A stretch of 64,000 nucleotides of DNA from contig NZ_JACHEB010000008.1 in the NCBI RefSeq assembly GCF_014201335.1, positions 186,001-250,000 on the forward strand, in the 5' to 3' direction. The first letter of the stretch is position 1; each line of letters opens with the position of its first letter. This DNA is from Tunturiibacter gelidiferens. Lineage in GTDB: Bacteria; Acidobacteriota; Terriglobia; Terriglobales; Acidobacteriaceae. Position numbers and translations under genes: made by a program. Below, piece after piece: positions 8,519-15,503 of the stretch. The notes under the pieces were generated by a model. The model was not told the origin of the DNA. It saw only the letters and a list, made by a program, of their open reading frames with translations, and searched no databases.

Positions 8519-9547
8519 ATGTTCGAGATGCAAGGGCATAGACCGGTTGAGGTCCTTATAGGCGCCTCGCCGGCCATCCATCGAATTAGCGTGCAACTGC
8601 AGAAAGCAGCCATGACCGAAGTTCCCGTTCTTATCACGGGTGAAAGCGGTACAGGCAAGGAGCTTGCTGCGAGGCTGTTGCATGACATGAGTTCACGGCG
8701 AGCGCATAACTTCCTCAAAGTAATCTGTCCAGCCATTCCGCAACAGCTCTTCGAGAGCGAATTCTTCGGGCACGAACCAGGAGCTTTTACCGGAGCGAAG
8801 GAATCAAGAGCCGGCAAATGTGAGCAGGCTGATAAAGGCACACTATTTCTCGATGAGATAGGTGAACTGGACCTCGCCCTACAACCTAAGCTTCTGCACG
8901 CACTGCAAGATTTCCGAGTGGCGAGGTTAGGTGCAGTCAATGAACGCGCTATCGATATTCGCTTAATCTGCGCTACCAATCGAGATATTGAAGCCGAAGT
9001 AGCTAAGGGCGCATTTCGCAAAGATTTGTTCTATCGAATTAATGTACTTCGGATTCAGATGCCTTCCCTGCGTGAGCGTCCCTCTGACGTGCCCATTTTA
9101 ATGAACCATTTCATACAGTTATACGCCGGAAAGTTCGGCGGAAGTCCAGCACCGTTGAGTGCTTCTTTGATGAAACTACTTGAGGAATACCAATGGCCGG
9201 GAAACATCCGAGAACTTGAGAACATAGCAAAGCGATATGTCGTGCTCGGCACGGAAGAACACATCTTGTCTTTAGTTAGGCAACCCGGAGAGCTCCGCCC
9301 TGAGGTGCCAGACATTATCGACCTTACGACTCCCCTGCGTGTCCAAACCAAACAGGCGGTTCGACATCTAGAGAAAAAAATCATATTGGGAGTGCTCGAA
9401 GCACATAAGTGGAACCGTAGAAAAACTGCCCGCTCGCTGGACATTAGTTACCGCACTTTGTTGTACAAAATTAAGGAAGCCGGTCTACCTGCGTCTCATT
9501 TGGCGAATTCCCACTGGACAAATCTTCCATTTCACGATCGCCACTAA
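8519..9547 (+). CDS. Sigma-54-dependent transcriptional activator without sensory domain
   Basis: This 342-aa protein is an AAA+ sigma-54 interaction domain plus a Fis-type helix-turn-helix. It has Walker A GESGTGKE, the sigma-54 contact loop GAFTGA, Walker B GTLFLDEIGE, the R-finger region FRKDLFYRINVLRIQMPSLRE, and the HTH NRRKTARSLDISYRTLLYKI. There is no receiver, PAS or GAF domain in front, so activity must be set by expression, ligand or partner. ATG 8519 is chosen because GAGG lies 4 nt upstream; the frame runs back to 8423 without homology. Between the export and sugar-nucleotide operons, it is probably their regulator (inference). Confidence 0.9.
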   Translation: MFEMQGHRPVEVLIGASPAIHRISVQLQKAAMTEVPVLITGESGTGKELAARLLHDMSSRRAHNFLKVICPAIPQQLFESEFFGHEPGAFTGAKESRAGKCEQADKGTLFLDEIGELDLALQPKLLHALQDFRVARLGAVNERAIDIRLICATNRDIEAEVAKGAFRKDLFYRINVLRIQMPSLRERPSDVPILMNHFIQLYAGKFGGSPAPLSASLMKLLEEYQWPGNIRELENIAKRYVVLGTEEHILSLVRQPGELRPEVPDIIDLTTPLRVQTKQAVRHLEKKIILGVLEAHKWNRRKTARSLDISYRTLLYKIKEAGLPASHLANSHWTNLPFHDRH

Positions 9548-9684
9548 GTTCTGAGAGCTACTGATTTCAGATAACCCTTTCAGGGAGGATTTGGAAGCCT
9601 ACATGCTTCTGGTTGTGGCGGCCTCCAAGCGAGATCAAGTGATCGTGAGGTATCAATTCTGAGTGCGTTGAAAAGTATAGCGGG

Positions 9685-9698
9685 ATATTGATCAATAT
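9685..9698. promoter_or_regulatory. Perfect 14-bp palindrome upstream of the sugar-nucleotide operon
   Basis: ATATTGATCAATAT is a perfect dyad 66 bp upstream of the GTG start of the dehydrogenase gene and 2 bp before the fourth GTGTGCA motif. Its core ATTGATCAAT is close to ATTGTTCAAT at 2129-2138. It is a candidate operator. Confidence 0.4.
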
Positions 9699-9700
9699 GA

Positions 9701-9716
9701 GTGTGCAGAATTTTGT
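9701..9716 (+). promoter_or_regulatory. Motif GTGTGCA-N5-TTGT, copy 4
   Basis: Fourth copy, 48 bp upstream of the first gene of the sugar-nucleotide operon and immediately after a perfect palindrome. The spacing suits an activator site or a promoter-overlapping operator. Confidence 0.4.
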
Positions 9717-9763
9717 AACAGTATGACGCCCATTGCTCAGTTTACGCAGTTATAGGAGGAATA

Positions 9764-10807
9764 GTGATAAATGTAGGAGTTATTGGTTACGGATATTGGG
9801 GACCGAATCTCGTACGCAATCTGTTCGAGGTTTCGGAGACGAATGTAGTTGCGGTCAGTGACATGCGCCAAGACCGACTTGAACAGGTGAAGAGCCGCTA
9901 CCCGTCAGTAGAAGTGTCCACGGATTTCCGTCATCTCCTTAATAATCCGAAGATTGATGCCATCGCGATCGCGACACCAGTTCACACGCACTATGATCTG
10001 GCATTACAGGCACTGCAACGTGGAAAGCACGTCATGGTGGAGAAACCGATGACATCCACTTCAGAGCAGGCTATACACCTCATAGACGAAGCCACCCGAC
10101 GCAACCTCACGCTACTGGTAGATCATACTTTCGTTTACACCGGTGCGGTTCGAAAGATAAAAACCATCGCGGACTCTGGAGTATTGGGTGACATTCTCTA
10201 CTACGACTCAACTCGAATTAACCTGGGGTTGTTCCAACGGGATGTCGATGTTATTTGGGACCTCGCTGTGCACGACCTGGCAATTATGGATTACATTCTT
10301 CCATCGGCCCCCACCGCGGTTGCGGCGACCGGGATCAACCACGTATTTGGTGGCACCGAAAATCTTGCGTATATTACGATGTTTTTTGATGAGAACGTCA
10401 TTGCACACGTCAACGTTAACTGGCTTTCGCCGGTAAAAGTTCGCCGCACATTGGTTGGGGGCAGCAAGCAGATGATTGTGTACGACGATATGGAACCGAG
10501 CGAAAAGGTCAAGGTCTATGATAAGGGCATCACGGTGAATGGATCGGCAGATTCGCTCTATAAGGCCTTAGTGGGCTATAGGTCCGGTGACATGTTTGCT
10601 CCCCAATTGGACGTGTCTGAAGCTCTGAAGGTAGAAATACAGCACTTTGCTGAGTGCATCCGTACCGGAGCAGAGCCGATCACCGGGGGGCAGGCAGGTC
10701 TGCGAGTCGTTCGAATTCTTGAAAGTGCTTCTCTCTCCATGAAGCAACGAGGGAAACTCGTCCATCTTGCGCCGTCGGCGCATGCGCTGAATCGTGGAGC
10801 CGCCTGA
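9764..10807 (+). CDS. Gfo/Idh/MocA-family sugar-nucleotide dehydrogenase (WlbA/WbpB-like)
   Basis: This 347-aa NAD-dependent oxidoreductase starts at GTG 9764 behind a strong AGGAGGA (9754-9760). The Rossmann motif GVIGYGYWGPN, the AIATPVHTHYDLA strand, the catalytic-region EKP of VMVEKPMTSTSEQA and WDLAVHDLAIMDYIL are all present. In the WlbA/WbpB subgroup the enzyme oxidises C3 of a UDP-HexNAc sugar, giving the 3-keto substrate for an aminotransferase. The next two genes, overlapping or nearly so, are an N-acyltransferase and a PLP aminotransferase, which matches the three-gene WlbA-B-C (WbpB-D-E) block. The UDP-GlcNAc 6-dehydrogenase of that pathway is not in the window, so the exact sugar is unproven. 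Confidence 0.85.
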   Translation: MINVGVIGYGYWGPNLVRNLFEVSETNVVAVSDMRQDRLEQVKSRYPSVEVSTDFRHLLNNPKIDAIAIATPVHTHYDLALQALQRGKHVMVEKPMTSTSEQAIHLIDEATRRNLTLLVDHTFVYTGAVRKIKTIADSGVLGDILYYDSTRINLGLFQRDVDVIWDLAVHDLAIMDYILPSAPTAVAATGINHVFGGTENLAYITMFFDENVIAHVNVNWLSPVKVRRTLVGGSKQMIVYDDMEPSEKVKVYDKGITVNGSADSLYKALVGYRSGDMFAPQLDVSEALKVEIQHFAECIRTGAEPITGGQAGLRVVRILESASLSMKQRGKLVHLAPSAHALNRGAA

Positions 10808-11373
10808 TGATGGGTGAAACTCAATCCAACTTAGGTGCATGGCCAGAGGGCGAAGGCCCTATTGTGACGGAGACAACGCCATTGTTGCGATTGCCCGAGT
10901 TCGGCCGAATTGCACCGGATGTCAGACTCGGAATAGGTGTACGGCTCTTCGGGTTCGTAAACCTTTATGGCTGTTCAATCGGTGACAACAGCAAAATTGG
11001 GACGTTCGTTGAGATTCAGAAGAATGCTGAGATAGGCAGGAACGTAAAAGTTTCGAGCCATACTTTTGTGTGTGAAGGGGTCAAGATTGAGGACGATGTC
11101 TTCATCGGCCACAATGTGTCATTCATAAACGACAAATATCCTCGCGCAACCAGCGAGAGCGGCGAGTTACAAACGGAAGCGGACTGGCAAGTTAGCAGAA
11201 CAATTGTAAAACGCGGCGCATCAATTGGCACGAGCTGCACAATTTTGTGCGGGGTTACGATTGGGGAATTTGCCATAGTTGGCGCCGGTAGTGTCGTTAC
11301 TCGCGACGTTCCCCCGAACACCGTGGTCGCAGGCAATCCCGCTCGTACTTTGAGGCAACTGGAGGGGAAATGA
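10807..11373 (+). CDS. Hexapeptide-repeat N-acyltransferase (WlbB/WbpD-like)
   Basis: This 188-aa left-handed beta-helix transferase has repeated [LIV]-G-x-x hexapeptides (IGDNSKIGTFVEIQKNAEIG, IEDDVFIGHNVSFIND) ending in the usual GAGSVVTRDVPPNTVVAGNP cap. It should acetylate the 3-amino group made by the following aminotransferase, using acetyl-CoA. Its start overlaps the dehydrogenase stop (TGATG), and its stop overlaps the next start (ATGA), so the three are one translationally coupled block. The acyl donor is assumed to be acetyl-CoA by family. Confidence 0.85.
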   Translation: MMGETQSNLGAWPEGEGPIVTETTPLLRLPEFGRIAPDVRLGIGVRLFGFVNLYGCSIGDNSKIGTFVEIQKNAEIGRNVKVSSHTFVCEGVKIEDDVFIGHNVSFINDKYPRATSESGELQTEADWQVSRTIVKRGASIGTSCTILCGVTIGEFAIVGAGSVVTRDVPPNTVVAGNPARTLRQLEGK

Positions 11374-12476
11374 AGGTTCCTTTTGTAGACCTGAAGTCGT
11401 TGCATTCTGACATCAAAGACGATCTCCGCGAGGTATTTGATCGCGTTCTAGATAATTCAACCTTCGTGTTAGGGCCAGAGGTCCAGAGATTTGAGCAGGA
11501 GTTCGCGACTTATTGCGGGACGGAGCACTGCGTTGCATTGAATACCGGAACCGCAGCAATTCACTTGGCTCTCGCGGCACTCAATATCGGACCCGAAGAT
11601 GAAGTCGTCACCGTCCCGCATACCTTTATCGCGACTGCCGAGGCCATCACAGCCGTTGGAGCCAAGCCCGTATTTATTGATATCGACCCGGTCTCTTTCA
11701 CAATGGATCCGGCTCTCCTTGAGGCAGCCATCACGCCTAAGACGCGTGCCATCATACCAGTAGATCTGTACGGTCAGATTGCCGATATGGATCCCATACT
11801 TGAGATTGCAAATCGCCATGGAATTCCGGTAGTTGAAGATGCGTGTCAAGCTCACGGAGCGGAATATAAGGGTCGTAAAGCGGGAGCATTTGGTATCGCA
11901 GGGTGTTTTAGTTTCTACCCAGGTAAGAATCTTGGCGCCTGTGGCGAAGGCGGTGCCGTAACTACCAACGATGCTGAACTCGCCCAACGCATTCGCCTGT
12001 GGAGAGATCATGGCTCGGCGAAGCGATACGAACATGTTTTCCCGGGACTCAACATGCGAATGGAAGGAATTCAAGGCGGAATTCTTTCCGTGAAGCTTAA
12101 GTATCTTGATCGTTGGAATGACCAACGGCGTGAAGCGGCAGTCAGATACAACAGTGCGCTCGCCCATACCGATATTGAGATTCCAACCGAGTTGGGTTAC
12201 GGACGGCACGTCTATCATCTTTACGTCATTCAGTCCGACAACCGCGACGCTCTCCGTCAACAGCTAACAGCAGCCGGAATCGAAACCGGATTGCACTACC
12301 CGACGCCATTACATCTCCAGGAAGCCTACCGGTTTCTTGGCTACAACAATGGTGATTTTCCGGTCACGGAGAAGGTGAAAGACCGTATTCTTTCGCTTCC
12401 GATATACCCCGGCATCCACTCCGAAGCGGTGGAATGGGTTGCCTCTGAACTTCGAGAGAGTTGCTATGTCGGTTGA
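11370..12476 (+). CDS. DegT/DnrJ/EryC1/StrS-family PLP aminotransferase (WlbC/WbpE-like)
   Basis: The product (368 aa) is a sugar-nucleotide aminotransferase. It shows the substrate/PLP region CVALNTGTAAIHLALAALNI, the PLP-binding D in PVVEDACQAHGA, and the Schiff-base lysine in FSFYPGKNLGACGEGGA. In the WlbC/WbpE role it transfers an amino group from glutamate to the 3-keto sugar made by the first gene of the block. The start is fixed by the 4-bp ATGA overlap with the acyltransferase gene. Confidence 0.88.
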   Translation: MKVPFVDLKSLHSDIKDDLREVFDRVLDNSTFVLGPEVQRFEQEFATYCGTEHCVALNTGTAAIHLALAALNIGPEDEVVTVPHTFIATAEAITAVGAKPVFIDIDPVSFTMDPALLEAAITPKTRAIIPVDLYGQIADMDPILEIANRHGIPVVEDACQAHGAEYKGRKAGAFGIAGCFSFYPGKNLGACGEGGAVTTNDAELAQRIRLWRDHGSAKRYEHVFPGLNMRMEGIQGGILSVKLKYLDRWNDQRREAAVRYNSALAHTDIEIPTELGYGRHVYHLYVIQSDNRDALRQQLTAAGIETGLHYPTPLHLQEAYRFLGYNNGDFPVTEKVKDRILSLPIYPGIHSEAVEWVASELRESCYVG

Positions 12477-13158
12477 CCATCCATCTGAAAGCGTTTCGAC
12501 AGTGAGGACGGTGCCCGCCGTATTTGGGAGCAAGAAGGTTGTGCCTGATTCGGCATGGGAGTGGGATTTTGCCGCGCATCTAAAGCAAACACACACTACA
12601 CTCGAGCTAGTTGCCCTGTATTCTCGATATCGCGACGAGGAAGGACCTTTTGAGTCCCAACTAAGACGAGTGATATTTCGCGCAATGTGCCGAACAGCTG
12701 GACATGCTCTCCAGATAGGCCCTGGAGTTGTCGTGAAACATCCAGAGACCATGGAACTGGGAGACGCGGTATTCATAGGTGCCCAATCGATGATTCAAGG
12801 ACGTTTTGACGGAACGTGCCGCATCGGCAACCATGTCTGGATTGGCCCTCAGTCTTATTTCGATGCCCGGAATCTGGTTCTGGAAGACTATGTAGGGTGG
12901 GGGCCTGGAGCAAAAGTGCTCGGCTCCTCTCATACGGGACATCCAATCGACGTACCAATCATCGCAACTGAGCTGAGCATAAAGCCTGTCGTGATAGGCT
13001 ACGGAGCAGACATTGGTACAAATGCAACAATTCTCCCGGGTGTTCATGTCGGAGCTCACTCCATGGTAGGCGCTGGGGCAGTTGTCAACTTAGATGTTCC
13101 GGAATATGCAGTCGCGGCCGGAGTGCCCGCGCGAGTAATCCGGCATCGAAAAACGTAG
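12466..13158 (+). CDS. Hexapeptide-repeat acetyltransferase (WcaF/serine-O-acetyltransferase-like)
   Basis: The product (230 aa) has a ~90-residue helical front part (FESQLRRVIFRAMCRTAG) and a left-handed beta-helix (LQIGPGVVVKHPETMELGDA ... IGTNATILPGVHVGAHSMVG) with the terminal VAAGVPARVIRH. Such enzymes O-acetylate sugar residues of exopolysaccharides in the cytoplasm. ATG 12466 is chosen because GAGAG precedes it and it overlaps the aminotransferase stop by 11 bp; the frame continues back to 12439. Which sugar it acetylates is unknown. Confidence 0.8.
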   Translation: MSVDHPSESVSTVRTVPAVFGSKKVVPDSAWEWDFAAHLKQTHTTLELVALYSRYRDEEGPFESQLRRVIFRAMCRTAGHALQIGPGVVVKHPETMELGDAVFIGAQSMIQGRFDGTCRIGNHVWIGPQSYFDARNLVLEDYVGWGPGAKVLGSSHTGHPIDVPIIATELSIKPVVIGYGADIGTNATILPGVHVGAHSMVGAGAVVNLDVPEYAVAAGVPARVIRHRKT

Positions 13159-13250
13159 TCCCACGGCAAGCATCGGATTAGAAACTAGTACGAAACGGTC
13201 AACAAATCAGGCCGCCGCCGTTCAGCCGCACAGTCGCAAGAAAGGATTGA

Positions 13251-14240
13251 ATGAATCCGATTCAAGGAACAAAGATACTAATCACCGGCGGTGCAGGATT
13301 TGTCGGGAGTACGACCGCAGACCAGCTGTTGGATGCTGGTGCAGCGGAAGTTCGCATCCTCGACAATCTTGTCCGCGGTAACATGAGGAATCTGGAAAGC
13401 GCTAAAAAAAAAGGTGATGTTGTCGTCATCGAAGGTGACATTCGTGACACTGATGCGGTGGATAACGCGGTAGAAGGCGTCGACTATGTTTTTCACCAGG
13501 CTGCACTGCGTATCACTCGCTGCGCCGAAGCGCCCCGCGAAGCTATTCAGGTTTTGATCGACGGCACCTCAAATGTTCTTGAAAGCGCGGTTCGCCACAA
13601 AGTCAAGAAGATCGTCGCAGCATCCTCCGCCTCTGTCTACGGTGATCCTTCGTATCTCCCAATGGACGAAAATCACCCATTTAATAACCGAACTCTATAT
13701 GGAGCCGGCAAGATCGCCAACGAGCAAATGCTGCGCGCGTATTACGAAATGTTCAAACTGCCGTACGTTGCTTTTCGCTATTTCAATATCTATGGACCTC
13801 GCATGGATATTGATGGCGTCTATACCGAAGTACTAATCCGTTGGATGGATGCTATAGAAGCTGGGCAGCCACCAAAGATCTTCGGGGACGGATTGCAGTC
13901 GATGGACTTCGTTTACGTGGAAGACGTAGCTCGCGCCAACGTCGCAGGTTTGGTTGCTGACGCAACTGACGAGGTTTTCAACGTAGGCATGGGCGTCGAA
14001 ACAACATTGAACACGCTCTGCCACATGTTGTTAAAGGTTTCTGGCTCGAACCTCAAGCCCGAATATCACGAGGCCAGAAAAGTAAATAACGTCCGGGCGC
14101 GACGTGCAACCACCGAGAAAGCTGAGAAAATGCTCGGCTTCAAAGCCAACGTTGACCTCGAAGCTGGTCTGAAATTGTTGATCGAATGGCGTGAGCAAAC
14201 TAGGTCAGAATTGGCCAGTGCAGTTGGAGGTACAAGATGA
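13251..14240 (+). CDS. Extended SDR sugar-nucleotide epimerase/dehydratase
   Basis: This 329-aa NAD(P)-dependent short-chain dehydrogenase has the glycine motif ITGGAGFVGS, the nucleotide-binding DNLVRGNMRNL, the catalytic SSASVYG and YGAGK (YxxxK), and the substrate-side RYFNIYGPRMD. It is closest in style to UDP-glucose/GlcNAc 4-epimerase relatives, but the tetrad alone does not separate epimerase from dehydratase. AAAGGA lies 4 nt before the ATG. Its stop overlaps the following aminotransferase by ATGA, suggesting the pair makes one amino sugar. Confidence 0.85.
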   Translation: MNPIQGTKILITGGAGFVGSTTADQLLDAGAAEVRILDNLVRGNMRNLESAKKKGDVVVIEGDIRDTDAVDNAVEGVDYVFHQAALRITRCAEAPREAIQVLIDGTSNVLESAVRHKVKKIVAASSASVYGDPSYLPMDENHPFNNRTLYGAGKIANEQMLRAYYEMFKLPYVAFRYFNIYGPRMDIDGVYTEVLIRWMDAIEAGQPPKIFGDGLQSMDFVYVEDVARANVAGLVADATDEVFNVGMGVETTLNTLCHMLLKVSGSNLKPEYHEARKVNNVRARRATTEKAEKMLGFKANVDLEAGLKLLIEWREQTRSELASAVGGTR

Positions 14241-15391
14241 GTGTTCTTTCAATTCCTGTCAGCGCAATGATTCCGGTCGCTCGTCCCTATATTGGCTCAG
14301 AGGAAGAGAAAGCCGTTATTGATGTGCTTCGGTCGGGGTGGGTGACACAGGGACCCCGTGTCGCCGAATTTGAAGAGAAATTTTCGAGTTATATCGGCTG
14401 TGATTATTCGGTAGCTGTCTCTTCCTGTACGACTGCACTCCACCTCGCATTTATGGCTATCGGCGTTGGTCCGGGGGACGAGGTCATTTGCCCCAGCCTT
14501 TCTTTTATCGCGACTGCTAACTCAATCACCTACACCGGCGCGACCCCCATTTTTGCCGATATCGATCTCTCGACTTATAACATCGACCCCGCCCGGCTTG
14601 AAGAAGTCATCTCGCCACGTACCAAAGCCATTCTGGTTGTCCACCAGATTGGACTTCCGGCAGAGATGAATGAGATTCTGGCTGTCGCGAACAAGCACGG
14701 ACTGGTTGTGATCGAAGACGCCGCCTGCGCAATCGGCTCCGAGTACGACGGAAAACTAATCGGCAAACCTTTGGGCACAATGGCCTGTTTTAGCTTTCAC
14801 CCCAGAAAAATCTTGACCACGGGCGAAGGGGGCATGATTACCACTAGTAATGCAAAGCTCGCTGAGCGACTTCGCCGTCTCAGACAGCATGCCATGAGCC
14901 TATCCGATGTCGTCCGCCACAATGCGACGCAAGTCAGTTCTGAGACATATGACGAGGTAGGCTACAACTTCCGCATGACAGACATGCAAGCGGCTATTGG
15001 CATAACACAACTCGGTCGTCTGGCCAGTTTCCTGGAGCGCAGGCGCTACTTTGCTGCGCGTTACACTAAAGCTTTGCAGAACCTCCCGTGGGTTCAAACA
15101 CCCGTCGTTCCAACGAATTGCCGCCCTAACTACCAATCCTACATGGTGCGTCTGACGGGAGACTCTGCTACCAAGCGTGACGCAATTATGCAGAATCTAC
15201 TGGAAAAGAAGATCTCCACCAGGCGGGCTATCATGGCGACACATCGCGAGCCCCCCTATCGCTCAGCGCACTGGGAGAGCCGCTTACTTCAGACAAACCT
15301 CGCCTGCGACACAGCACTCATCCTTCCCCTCTTCCATCAAATGACCGAGTCTGAGCAGGATTACATTATCGAGGCGCTCCGAACCTGCTAG
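14237..15391 (+). CDS. Second DegT/DnrJ/EryC1/StrS sugar aminotransferase
   Basis: The product (384 aa) has the family fold: IPVARPYIGSEEEKAVIDVL at the front, VSSCTTALHLAFMAIGVGPG, VIEDAACAIGSEYDG (PLP contact), and the Schiff-base lysine in FSFHPRKILTTGEGG. The style resembles perosamine synthetase/ArnB-type C4 aminotransferases. Coupled by ATGA to the epimerase/dehydratase, it may aminate the keto sugar that enzyme makes (inference). It is the last gene of the plus-strand operon and converges on the giant surface protein. Confidence 0.87.
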   Translation: MSVLSIPVSAMIPVARPYIGSEEEKAVIDVLRSGWVTQGPRVAEFEEKFSSYIGCDYSVAVSSCTTALHLAFMAIGVGPGDEVICPSLSFIATANSITYTGATPIFADIDLSTYNIDPARLEEVISPRTKAILVVHQIGLPAEMNEILAVANKHGLVVIEDAACAIGSEYDGKLIGKPLGTMACFSFHPRKILTTGEGGMITTSNAKLAERLRRLRQHAMSLSDVVRHNATQVSSETYDEVGYNFRMTDMQAAIGITQLGRLASFLERRRYFAARYTKALQNLPWVQTPVVPTNCRPNYQSYMVRLTGDSATKRDAIMQNLLEKKISTRRAIMATHREPPYRSAHWESRLLQTNLACDTALILPLFHQMTESEQDYIIEALRTC

Positions 15392-15394
15392 GCG

Positions 15395-15450
15395 TTGAAA
15401 GTTCAACTGAACAGAGGATGCCTCAATGGGCGGGGCGCCCTCAACTTTCA
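15395..15450. terminator. Nested inverted repeats between convergent genes
   Basis: Complementary arms TGAAAGTT (15396-15403) and AACTTTCA (15443-15450) enclose a second GC-rich hairpin, GGGCG/CGCCC (15428-15440). It sits just after the aminotransferase stop and before the convergent giant gene. No T-run follows, so a role in termination is only suggested by position. Confidence 0.35.
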
Positions 15451-15503
15451 CAGGCACCCTCTGTCGGCGGATTATTGCCGCTAAGCAACTGAACTCGTCA
15501 CCC

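Noticed and set aside
9616-9630. GG-N10-GC at 9617-9630 as a sigma-54 promoter for the sugar-nucleotide operon
   Set aside because: Spacing is right, but TGGCGG and AAGCG match the consensus elements too poorly.
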